Source: Nostoc sp. UHCC 0926
Lineage (GTDB): Bacteria > Cyanobacteriota > Cyanobacteriia > Cyanobacteriales > Nostocaceae
Reading direction: 5' to 3'
Assembly (NCBI RefSeq): GCF_028623165.1
Contig: NZ_CP117770.1
Location: 124,001 to 188,000 of the forward strand
Length of the DNA stretch: 64,000 bases
Shown piece by piece: positions 35,444 to 48,200 of the stretch. Position numbers and translations under genes: made by a program. Positions within the stretch are counted from its first letter, which is position 1; every line of letters begins with the position of its first letter. Under the pieces are notes generated by a model. The model saw only the letters and a list, made by a program, of their open reading frames with translations. It had not been told where the DNA came from and made no database searches.

Positions 35444-36115
35444 TCACAAAATTAGCTCTAAATCTCCAGATAAACATATAGTGACAATACTAACAATATT
35501 ATTCTCAACATCATATCCAAAGTAAGAAGGATAAAAACCGTCACCTACACCCACAGCAAATGCAATAACATTTATTGCGGTAGATTCATCTATACACATA
35601 TTAGCCCACATAAATCCAAAGCTATCGTTTTCTTCCAGTAATTCGTCTAACTTGCCATTTAAAGTTTCTTCATATATCTCTGTGTTTAAGAGACTGTCAT
35701 AAATAATTTGACCAGCCTCTGCGTCCATAAAACAACCTATTCCAGAGTCAACATAGTAGCCAAATTTTTCTCCTACCTTAAGAGAATTTATATCTTCACC
35801 AAATCTAGTAGCCATTTCCCACCTTGTAGGAATTTGCTCGCCAAAGCGAAGCATTGCATAAGCAACTATCGGATCATGATTATTCTGATTATAAGCAACA
35901 CTCACAATAACTGGATAACTACCAGGTTTAATATTGGTATTAAAAGGTTCTGTAGTAGGAAAAACGAGCGGATCGCAAGCCACCAATTTATTTGAATTTA
36001 ATATTAAATTCCCAAGTTTGTAAGATTTTAAATTCATAATTCCTAGTATAGAGTTTAATTGACAATTAGCTTGGAAAGCTTTTGAAAAATCAGGATTAGT
36101 CATTTTTAAATCCAT
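35444..36115 (-). CDS. DUF4241-family protein, likely cognate immunity to the RHS toxin
   Basis: The product has 223 residues with the same motifs as the paralogue at 33271 (NKLVACDPLVFPTTEPF, KPGSYPVIVSVAY, VDSGIGCFMDAEAG, GVGDGFYPSYFGYDVENN). It is the first gene after the RHS toxin, 91 bp behind its stop and on the same strand. That is the usual place of the cognate immunity gene. The lack of a signal peptide suggests a cytoplasmic protein that binds the nuclease domain. This is inferred from position. Confidence 0.75.
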   Translation of the reverse strand: MDLKMTNPDFSKAFQANCQLNSILGIMNLKSYKLGNLILNSNKLVACDPLVFPTTEPFNTNIKPGSYPVIVSVAYNQNNHDPIVAYAMLRFGEQIPTRWEMATRFGEDINSLKVGEKFGYYVDSGIGCFMDAEAGQIIYDSLLNTEIYEETLNGKLDELLEENDSFGFMWANMCIDESTAINVIAFAVGVGDGFYPSYFGYDVENNIVSIVTICLSGDLELIL

Positions 36116-36206
36116 CTTTGTATTGATCTTAAATAGTACAACTTCTTCTAAACCTTCTGCTATCGATACAAGCGAGAGTTTAATTGTTTAAATCATTTAT
36201 TTTTGA

Positions 36207-39200
36207 TTATTTATCAACAATTTCAATTTCTTGTACACGAATCGTTTTTTCTCCTTTTGATAACCTTGCCATTGCAGCATTTATTTTAGAGCCAAGGCTC
36301 TTATTAATTGAATCTGATAAGGGTTGCAGATTATCTATTGTATCTGAACCGCCAAATTGGAGATCAACTATGTGATCTACATTGTATATCTTACCTTTTG
36401 CATCTATTGGCCACGAACCATTTGCTTTTCTGTATTCTTTCTTAAACTCGTCTTTCACATCTTGACCTCCTGTTGGTTTATTAACTATTCTTCTACCTTC
36501 AAGCTGAATTAATGCTCCATCAGTGCCCTCAAGAAATTCATTTATAGCATTAATTTTTGCTTTTACAGTAGCACGTTCAGTGTCACTCCACCCAGGATTG
36601 TAAGTAATACTAATATTTCCTTCCCTGATAGAAAAGACATAGCTAATCAAATCCCTGACATTATCAATTAATCCACCAGTATGACTAGGCCAAGGAACGG
36701 GAGTTAAGTCAGTACCTCCAAGTGTTTCCGGCTGCCGAGTTCTAGTTACTCCACCAGTATTCAAAAATCGCGGGGGTTCAGAATCTAAGTCAAAACCCTT
36801 AAGTGGGTCTGACTGATAAGACCTTGAAATACCATACCCAACTAAAGTAGCAGCAGCCAAAAATCCCATGATGGCGAAAGCAACAGACTCCTCCATTGCT
36901 AATGCCGAAAGCCCACTAGGGTCATAGAAATTGACTGGATTGGCGTTGCCATACAGATATTTGTGCAGCGACACTGGAACAAGATGACTACCTTCATAGG
37001 TATCTTTTCTGTTAAAACTTCCAATCCTGGGGTCGTAAAAACGTTGTCTTAGATAGTAGTCGCCTAAATTAGGGTCATATTGCTCGCCAGTGAAGCGATA
37101 GTTGTTAGTAGTATTCCCTGTAGAGCCAATTAAGTTGCCAAATGCATCATAGGTATAAGTGTCTGTAACATTACCACTAGCATTAGTCAAAGTCCGCGTG
37201 CTACCCAATCCATCCACGAGATAGAACGACTGTTGCCCACTTCGTGTCTGAGAAATCAGGTCATGTCCATACACGTAAGATGCCTGCACATTACCATTTG
37301 GAGTATACTCCTCCAGCACTTGAGCATAAGGCTGATTAGCATCAATTAAATAACGCGTCTCTTGACCATCGACAATTGAAGCAACCCGAACACCATCTGA
37401 GTTATATCGATACTCAGTTTGACTTGTACCACTTGCTGTCGTAACATCAGCGCCAATCAAGCGGTTTTGGTTATCCCACTTGTAAACTGTTTGGTCAGTG
37501 GCATTTTTAACACGAGAAAGGGTGTTGCCATTATTATCGTAGGTGTATTGAGTGATTTGACTATTACGGGCTTCTGTGAGAAGTCTGTCATTTACATCAT
37601 AGACATAATTAGTCAATCCCTCAACCGAATCATTCCGTGAAAGACGGTTGCCTACCGCATCATAAGTATATTCCGTAATACGATCTCCAGATGCTGGGTC
37701 AGTGATAGCTTCTTTAGTAAGTCGGCGCAGGTTGTCATAGGTGTAATGGACTTGGCGTCCTCCGCTCTCATCAACAGCAATGCGGTTGCCAACTGAATCT
37801 AGGCTGTAGTGGTAGCTGGATATCAGTCCTGGTGTTCCTAAATTTTCTAGTAAAACCAACCGATTTAAAGTATCATACTCACGATTTTCAACTGTATTGT
37901 TAGAAAATTGAGTCTTTATAAGGCTACTATTAGCGTCATAAGTGTAAACGGTTACTTGTTGATTAGTGTCAGTAACGGTGGAGAGGCGATTGAGAGCATC
38001 GTATGTATATGTAGTAGTGCCTGATGGAACGATAACAGAAGTGCGATTACTTACAGGATCATAAGTGTATTGAATTTTCTTTCCATCAGGGTCAGTACGA
38101 GAAATTAAGCGATCTTTACTATCATAAACATATTTTGTGATACCTGTATTATCGGTAACTGTAGCAAGTTTTCCAGTTGAAGTGTAAGTGTAGGTAACAG
38201 CAGTACTGTTAGAAAATTGCTCTTTGATAAGGCGGTTAACAGCATCATATTCGTAGAGAGTGGCGTGATTATTGGCATCAGTAATACTATGAGTATTTCC
38301 AACAGCATCGTAGGTAATGGTCGAACGTTGACCTAGAGGCAACACAGTAGTAGCGCGACGACCTAGCGCATCGTATTCATAGAAAGTAGTGTGATTGTTG
38401 GCATCAGTCTGGGCAGTTAAATTACCAACTTTGTTATAGCTGTAAGTAGTGCGTTGTCCGAGTGCATCAGTAACGGTAGTTAGTCGGCTTTGAGCATCGT
38501 ATTCGTACTGGGTAGTCACTCCTGCTTGGTCAGTTTCAGCCACCCAGCGACCCAAAGCATCATAGGTGGTAGTTGTATGAGTAGTATCAGCAAAGCGGGT
38601 TTCGACTAGGCGGTTCAACAAATCATAAACAAATTGGGTTGTATAACCTAGAGCATCTGTTTGGCTCAATTGGTTTCCTACTGCGTCGTAGGTGGAGGAG
38701 GTTTTATTGCCTAGCGCATCCTGGACAGTCGTGAGACGACCCAATCCGTCATATTCGTAAGTAGTTGTATGATTATTGGCATCAGTCTCGCTGACTAAAT
38801 TACCCACTTCGTCATAGCTGTAAATAGTGCGATAACTCAGTGGATCTACAGTAGTGATAACTCTGTTAAGAGCATCATACTCATACCACGTAGTATTCCC
38901 TGCTTGGTTTGTAGAAGTGCTGGTACGTCCAAATGCATCATAGGTAGTAGCAGTACTACTACCATCAGCAAAGTGGGTACTTATGCGACGCCCTAAGCTA
39001 TCGTAACTGTACTGCGTAGTGTGGTTTAAAGCATCAGTTTTGGTTAGTTGTTTGCCTATTGCACTGTAAGTATAAGTGGTTTTGTTACCTAAAGCATCAC
39101 GGACAACAGTACGGCGACCATCTGCATCATACGTGTATTCTGTGCGATTCTCTAGCTCATCAATTTCGGCTTTTACTCGACCTGCTTTATCATATTCGAC

Positions 39201-42200
39201 ACGAGTTCTAGCATTGTCCAAGAGGTCATTTGGAGTGTTGTCAGGATAGATAATTTCAATCTGCCGTCCCAAGGCATCATAGATAGTGCGGGTTGTCTGT
39301 CCTAATTGGTCAATCGTGGCAATTTCCCGCCCTGCTGCATCATAGACGAAACGCTCAAAGGTGCTATTAGCATATCGAGCTTCTACAAGTTGGTTTCTAT
39401 CATCATAAAGGTACTCTGTGCAACGACCCAGAGCATCAATGGTGGCAGTTTGATTTCCGGATTTGTCGTACTCAATGCGTGTAATGTTGCGCTCTGAATC
39501 AGCAATTGTTGTAATTCGTCCTTCTGAATCGTAGCTCCAGTTTGTTAGCAAGCTACGCAATCCTGTGGGCGTGGTTACTGTTTGCGTTTCACTAAGCTGC
39601 TTCCCGTTGCTGTCATAGGTATAATTAGTTTCATAGCCCAAAGCATTTATAACACGAACTCGATTGCCAAAGTTGTCATACTCAAACCTAGTTGTTCTAC
39701 CTGTTACATCAGTCGCAGAAATTGCTTGCCCCATAAGGTCATATGCTAATTTCGTAGTATTCCCTAATGCATCAGTAGTAGAAATTAGATTGCCACTCCG
39801 ACTGTAGACATTGGTCTTGGTGTTACCTAACGGGTCAGTTTTAGTTAGAATCCTTCCAAAAGCATCATAAGTATATCTAGTTACATTACCTATAGGATCT
39901 ATTCTGGTTAAGTTATTCCCGTTATTGTCATAAGTGTAAGTAGTAGTTTCATTCTCTGGATTAGTCTCACTTAGCAGATTATTATTATCATCAAAAGTCC
40001 GATGAGTAATTCCTCCTAAAGCGTCAATCTCAGTTAAGATGTTACCCCTAGCGTCGTACTCGTAGGTAGTAGCATGACCAAGTTGGTCTAGTACAGTCTG
40101 CCTGGAGTTATTCGGGTCATAGGACATTTCCACCTTCTGACCGTTAACATCTTCCAAATACTTCAACCGCCCGTCATCACCGTACTCGTTCTTGACACCA
40201 GTCCTGCCCAGGGGGTCGATGATTTTGTCGAGGTAATGCGATCGCTCTTGGTCATACTCCATGCGTGTGGTGTTACCTTCCCGGTCGGTTACGCTGACCA
40301 AATCGCCCTGAGCATTATACTGATAATGAATTTGCTTACCAGCCGGGTCAGTTACAGTCGCAATCCTGCCCTGTGCGTCCCGCCCAAAGGTTATTTTTTG
40401 CCCCGTAGAGCTAGTAATGTCAGCATCCGTATAGGTTAACGTGTTCCCGTTAGTATCCGTGACAGTGAGCAAATCACCAGTAGCCGCATCAATTTCGTAA
40501 ACAATGCCCTCTTTCGTGGTCAGCGTATAAACACCACCATAATAAGTGTCAGCAGGATTATAAGCACTGCCAGCTAGTCCGTAGTACTGATTAGTGCCAG
40601 CGCCATGAATGATGCGGGTGTTTTGAACAGTAAGCGTATCGGTCACGCCAGCATCAGCCACAAACGATGGATGATATATGTTGGGGTCAGAATCGACACT
40701 ACCAGCGCCTCTCAAATACTGAGAAAGTGGGTCAATTGTCGGCTTGAAAGTGAAGCCTTCTCGTTTGCCGCCAGGAATAGTAATGTATACTTTTGTACCA
40801 TCCTTAAAAGGATTTTGCCCACCCAGTTCCGCAACTTCTCCACTGGGTTTGCCGACAGAGGTACGCAAATCCGTGTCCCGGAATTCCATCCGCCACCCAT
40901 AGCCGAAATCATCTGTGCTGCCGGATGTTAGGCTATCATACGTGCGAGTTAAGGTAATTGGAATTCCCGTCACAGGAATCGACAAATCAGTAAACGACAG
41001 TCTAAAATTACCGAGTTTCAATTCACCAGACACATTAACCGTGTCTTCTACAAAGCTGACATTCCCGCCTTTATCATGAGCTTCTAGTCGCAGGGTGTAC
41101 GAATCATTTTCCAGTAAAGACGGGTCAAATTTACCCAGCACACCATCATTAACAGTGCTTGTGCCTCGGAAAATCTCTCTGAAATCGCTACTGCCAATCG
41201 GCGCAACCAAGAGACGATAGTAATCGAGGTTATCATCGCTGACCGTGCCTTTAATATCAACTGCCCCTGTAACTGTACCACCAGCGTAAGCACCCAAATC
41301 AAGACTGACATCGGGAGCGCTGACATCACTGGTATCGATTACTGCCACATCGAATGTCGCTTGCCCAATATTACCAGCCGAATCTTTTGCGATCGCTTTT
41401 GCAGTAATCGTCCCAGCAGTGGTGGGTTTGAATGTCGCCATACCATTGCTATCCAGAACTACCGCAGTTCCATCAATCAGCAATTGCAGCCCAGCAACCT
41501 TGGTATTATCTGTAGCTCGTGCTTGGAAAGTTATCGACTCACCTAGATTTACTTGATCGTAATTCGCAATCAGCCTGACTTTCGGTGCTACATCGTCAGC
41601 CGCCACCAACAGATTATATTGCTGCTGTTGAGTAGCACCATTGGCATCATTTACTGTAATAACAACTGTATGACTGCCAACATTATTAGTAGTCGGTGTC
41701 CAGCGCAGTCTGCCCAACGCATCGAGGGTTATGCCTTTGTTGAGAGATACTTGGTCTAAGGTGTACGTCAAGCGATCGCCGTCTACATCCGTCGCAATAA
41801 CATCATAGCTGTACGTACTGCCAGGAGTTGCTGTTAGCAGTGGATTAGATTTGATAACAGGGGCATGATTTTCTCTTGCGGTTAGGGTAAACCCTTGTGC
41901 TGCACCCAAACCAGCAGTGTCCACTGCACCAACAACTATTTTGTAGTTACCAGCTATGGGGTTAGCCCAAGTCAGCAATCCAGTTATTGGATCAATGCTC
42001 ATTCCCGTAACACCCGCAGGCACAGAAAGCAACTGATAAGTCAAGCGATCGCCATCCGGGTCAGTAGCTTGCACCTGATAACTGTAAGGACTACCAACTG
42101 CTGCTAAGTATACAGGTGTAGAGGTGATACTTGGGGCAGTGTTGATAGCGGTTGCACCAACATCAATGGTGTAAGTTTGAGTACTGACAGCACCTTGAGC

Positions 42201-45200
42201 ATCGCGTGCAAAGACTTCAACTTGTTGAGAACCGATTTGCGACGCTTGGGGTGTCCAGCGAATTGTGCCGTCGTCATCAATGGTCATCCCCGCAGGTTTG
42301 CGACCTAAGTTGAAGGTAAGGGGGTCGTTTTCTGGATCAGTGGCAACAACAGTGTAGGTGTAAAGCTGATTCTGCGCGGCTTTAGTTATGGGATTGGAGA
42401 CAATTGCAGAAGGTGTGTTAACTCCTGTAACATGAAGTGTAAATTCTTGAGCAGCATAAAGACCATAAGCATCAGTGAGCCTGACTGTAACCGTATGCTC
42501 ACCAATCTGGTCTGCTTTGGGTTGCCAGCGTAATGCCCCAGACTGTGGATCGATAACCATGCCTGCTGGGGAAGAGTCTAAACTCCACACGAGCAAATCG
42601 TTATCTAAGTCGCTGCCAGAAAGGTTGTAAGCGTAAGTCCGTTCTAAATTGGTAATAAGGTTAGGAGTGGAAGTAATGTTTGGTGCATTGTTAGAGCGAA
42701 TAGTAGAACTGACAACATCAATATTGAAAGCTTGAGTTATTACTCCACCACGACCATCACTAACTTTAATATTGACAGGGTTAGAACCAATTTGCGTCGC
42801 TCCCGGTTGCCATGTGATTCTGCCTTGTTGGTCAATAGTCATACCCTGGGGAGCAGTTTCCAGGATGATAGTAAGGGGGTCATAGTTAGGGTCGTTTGCT
42901 TTGACTGCGTAAAGGTAAGTTTGTCCTAGAGCAATATTTTTAGGTGGTTGGGAGCTGATAAAAGGATTGGCATTGATAGTACTAGCACTAACGGTGATAG
43001 TAACACTTTGACTAGTTGTACCACCTTTATTATCATTGGCAATGATATTAAAAGTACTGTTACCAACAGTAGTAGGCTTCCACAATAATACTCCTGTAAT
43101 TGGGTTTATAATTGCACCATTCGGTGCTGATGCATCTAAACTGTAAATAATAGGATCGCCTTCAGCATCTTGGGCTTTGAACTGATACTGTATTGGATAG
43201 TTAACTGTTGCTTCGAGGTGATTTGTCGGAAAATTAGTAAAGACTGGTGCAGTATTTGGTGCAACTACCTGAATTTGAAAAGGCTGTAGCACTACACCAC
43301 CATAGGGGTCAGCAGCTTGCAATACTACATCTATTGTGCTACCAACGAAAGGAGTGGTAGGCTGCCAAGCCACAACGCCTGTACTAGAGTTAACCGTTAT
43401 CCCTCGCTGATTGCCTACAAGGATACTGTAAGCTAGCCCATCACCATCTGGGTCTTGAGCTTTAGCTTGATAACGGAATACTTTACCTGCCTCCACAACA
43501 GTTGTTAATGGAGTGCTTACAAAGTAGGGATTTTGATTTAAACTTGGGTCTTTTGCCTCAATAGTGCCGATATTAATATCATTGAGGATCTGTCCATCGC
43601 CTAAAATAACTGCTCCTGTCCCTCCAGTCAGATTCCAGCCAGTTTGCGATTCTATAGCGATGTTATAAGCACCAGATGCTAGTTTGGTGAATGCATAGGT
43701 TCCATTTGCGTCAGTGACAGTAGAAATCTCATCGGAGTCTAGTTTGCCATTGGAGTTTTCATCAATGTAAACAATACGACCTTGCACCCCGACTTCAGTG
43801 GAAATTTTAGTCGCATCTCCATTAGCATCGCGGTAGACAATTCCGTGAATTTCTCCTGGGTTACTCGGTGTTACGTTCAGGTTAAAGCTTTGAATAGCAA
43901 AACCACCTCTAGCATCTGTAACCTTGACTGTAATTGGATAAACACCTTGTTGACTCAACTTTGGTCTCCAAGATAAAGTCCCATCGGTGCTGATTGACAT
44001 TCCAATGGGTGCTTGCACTAATTCATATTTCAAAGAGTCGTTGTCTGCATCTGCAACTTTTAGCTTATAAGCATACTTAGTACCAAAGTCAAGGCTAGTT
44101 TGTATTTGCAGGCTTGAACCATCAGTGTGACGTTCAGCAAAAAACAAGTCTAAGTTGTAAGTTTGACCGTGAGTCAGCCCTAAAGTATCTAAATTTACCG
44201 ATGCTGATTGAGGGGAATGGACTCCACCCAAGTCAATAGCTAATTTGTTATTAATGAATACCCAAACATCATCATCTCCATTAAAGTTAAAAACTTCGCC
44301 ACCTTTGTAGGTAAAGTTGACATGGCTTTCAAGTGTAAACGCAAAGTTGTGTCCGTAACCTTGGTTTCCAAAGCCTTTGTTGTCAATCGGGAAAAAGCTA
44401 GAGTTGCTATACTGCCATATACTAGACCCTGGTGCTGTTTCAGTCAATGTAATCGGAACATCTATTCTTTGGTTAACATTAGAGGTATCGTGATACCACT
44501 GGTAAAAAGTTAAAGCATTTGTCGCACCATAACCATTTGAGCCAATAAAAACAGGAATTTTGTCATCCCCAAGGGTATTACTTACCATTCCGGGATAATT
44601 GCCTAGAAATCTTTCAAAGTCTGGGTGTCCATCAGGAGTTCCCCACATCCGAAAATCTCTAACTATGGTGCTGATTGTATTTGTTTGCGCTCCAGAAGTA
44701 GTACTTGTAATGCCAAATTGTGTAATCGGATCGCTGACAATAATAGGTGAATGATTTCCAGGGTCTGATTGCGTCCGCACTTGGAAGTTTTGCTGTGCAG
44801 TACCACTTTTACCATCTGCCACAGCCAGCGTTACATCATAAATTCCTAACTGCAAACCAGTTGGAGTCCAACTTAGTACTCCAGTGTTCGCGTCTACTGT
44901 CATCCCCTGCGGCGCACTCTGTAGCGAAAAAGCCAAAGAATCATTATCAGCATCGGAAGCATTGGCTTGGTAAATATAACTAGTATTAATCGCTGCATCG
45001 ACCACAGGAGTGGAGGTAAAAACGGGGGGACGATTCGGTGGAGCATCAATTACTGACAAACTGTACTGTTGTTGTGTCACACCACCGCGACCATCGCCCA
45101 CTTCCACAAGCACTGAAGAGTTGCCAATATTACTGGTTGTTGTATTCCAACGAATTAAACCAGTAGTTTGGTCAATGGTCATTCCATTTGGTGCAACCAG

Positions 45201-48200
45201 CAGTTTATATGTGAGAGAATCACCATTTGGGTCTGTAGCATCAACATCATAGTTGTAGTTATGACCGCTAATTACTTCTTTGTTTGGTTGAGTTAGAATC
45301 ACAGGTGCAGCGTTTAACTGACTCAACACCGTTAGGTCATAAGTAAACTGCACCCCTTGAGGATTGTAGAATACCAAAGAACGCTCTGTGGTCAGTTCAT
45401 TGAGGTCAAATTTGCGATCGCCAACCAACTTACTGAAATCATAATAAGGTACACCATCAGGTGTAAAACCATCAGGATTGCGAACTAACACCGTGGGGTC
45501 ACTGATATGATTGACAGCAACAATTAGAGGAGAATCTACGCTATAAGAGCCGATGTTACGTAAAGCGATGTCTGCATACAGAAGGTGAGTATCTGCATTG
45601 AAGCTGGTGCGGTGATATTCAGTAACTATGCTGCTAGAGACATCCGTCAACAAGTTAAAATTAGGTGCTGTAGTCTGGCTTATTGGCTTGTCAAAATCTG
45701 TTTGTACAGGAGCTTGAGTACCATCGGGTGCGTTTATTAAAGCAAAATTAGTAATCCGCACACTGGTGCTAATGTCGCCATCATTATTTACCAGACGGAA
45801 CACCAACTGGGCGTTAGTACCTGGGTTAATACCAGTGAGATTCAAGCTGACAGTGTGAGTTGCAGCATCATAACTCGCACCTGTACCAAAAACAGTAGAT
45901 TCACCCTCAGTCCAATTAAAGAAAGCATCGCGATCGCGCGCAACAGTATGAACTAAAGAATTACCATTGGCATCAACTAACGCCACATCAATTGCATCAT
46001 GAATCGAATTTACACTAGTAGTGTCAAACTGAGGGTCAATCTGAAAGCTGAGGATAGAAGGCGTAGCTGGAATCGTTAGAGGTAGAGAACGGAAGACTGT
46101 AAAATTGTTTTCTTCTACCTCATAGGTACTAGGAGCAATAGTAAAGTCTTGAATTGCTGTTAATCCACTAGCATCCGTTACCAAGAGGTGAATATTACTG
46201 TTGAGATTAGAGAGGAAGTCCCTTGGTGTGCCACTTAAAGTTGCAGTTCCATTTAAGTTATCAACTAAAGTTAGCCAACTTGGGAGATTATTTGTAGTAA
46301 ATCTTAAACTTTCAATTGCATCTGGGTCAACAGCAACAATATTGTAGGTGTAAAGACTGCCTGAATTGGATGTAGATATTGGTGTACTGGTAAAGCTGGG
46401 AGCTTCATTGACATTAGTAACAGCGATCGCAAAAACTTGGGTTAAGCTTAAGCCATTAGCATCAGTACTGGTAACTATAACAGAGTGCTGAGTACTACTT
46501 TCAAAATTGAGTAAAGTGCCATCAGCGACTTGTAATTGATTGCCAACGATGCGGAAGCGTCCATCAGCATCATTGTCTAAAGTATAAGTGTGGGTATCAT
46601 CAGTGTCAGGGTCAATACTACTTAATTGACCGATAACTGTTCCAGTAGAACTATTTTCTGCAACTGTATTGCCTGAATTATTAATCGCTGTAGGTGGACT
46701 GAAACGATAGATACTGGTAGAGAAAGTATTTTGATTACCAGCAATATCAGTTGAGCGTGCAATCAAGGAGTTATCCCCGATTGCTAACTGGACATGGGCA
46801 AAGGTAAATTGTCCATTGTTGTCTGAAGTCGTGACTGCGCCCGTTTGTTCTAAGACAACGGTTGAGTTAGCTTCAGCAAGACCTGTTAATGTTACGGTAT
46901 CAAATTTAGTATGAAAATCGCCGACTACACCAGAATCAGATACAGCATTGAGATTAAAGATCGGTTCTGATGTCGTGCTGTCAAAAGTGAAGGAAAAGTC
47001 AAAAATATTGGATGTGTTATGAAATTCGTCCACTGCTTGCAAATGCAAAGTGTGGAAACCATCGGGTAACGTACCACCGTAAATTGTTTCTAGCTGACTG
47101 CGGTCAAAGGTAAAACTACCGTCAGCATTACGAAAAGCAGTAACATTGGTGAAGCTGCCTACTTGTGTATTATCAAAACCAGCTTTGAACTCAACTACAC
47201 GGCTAGCATCAATGACAGTTCCAGTAATTGTCGGGTCAAAAGTAATGCGATCGCTATTGGTTTGTCCATTGGCAGCGGTGTCGTGCAGTAAAGAAGCACT
47301 AATCACAGGTGCAGTTTGATCGATAACAACTGTGACATTATACTGAGTAGTTTTAATATTACCCGCTGTATCAGTAGCGGTAATAGTTAGTGTATGCGCC
47401 CCGTTAGCAAGTCCAGTCAAATTCAGAGATTGGTCAAATGCTCCTGTAGCATTAAATGGTACTGTAACTGACGCTAAGTTATCAAAGTGATAGCTCAGTG
47501 CAGTTACAACAGTACCAGTACCATCAACACTACCAGTTAATTTCGCTCCTGGTGTCAGAGGTGCGGTATCAATAGGGGTATTGAGCTTGATTTGAGGTAA
47601 TACGCTGTCGATAGTGATATTGAGTGCAGTACTGAGATTGCTGACATTACCAGCAATGTCATTGGCTCTTGCAGTTAAATTATAAACTCCGTCTGTTAAA
47701 GGATTAGTAACAATTTGCCACGCACCAGTATTATTGGCTGTTGCCTGACCAAGAAGTTGCCCATTGTTGAACAGTTGAACAACTGCACCAGCTTCCGCAT
47801 TTCCTGTAATGTGTGGTGTGTTTTTATTTGTCAGATTGTCAGTGTTACTAACGCCACTATCGTCAACGGTAAGTAAGTCTAAATTAGTGGGGGAAAGTGT
47901 AATTGTGTCGAGAGTGAATTGAAGGTCAAAGGTATTAGAAAGATTGCCATATAAATCTTTGGCTTGTAAATGCAAAGTGTAAACGCCATCGCTTAGAGTA
48001 CCACCATAAAGCTGTTCCAATTGAGAGCGGGTAAAACTAAAGCTGCCATCACTATTGCGCCCTTGCATTACACTTGTGTAGTTGACAGTGGTGGTACTAT
48101 TAAAGCCAGCACGAAACTCGACTATGGGATTGGTGTCGGTAACAGTTCCTGTAATTGTAGGGTCAAAAGTGATTAAATCTTGATTTGTTATTCCATTGGG

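Noticed and set aside
37000-41000. Dense regular repeats in the RHS region that could be mistaken for a tandem DNA repeat or CRISPR array
   Set aside because: They are degenerate protein-level YD repeats with third-base variation, not identical DNA repeats with spacers.
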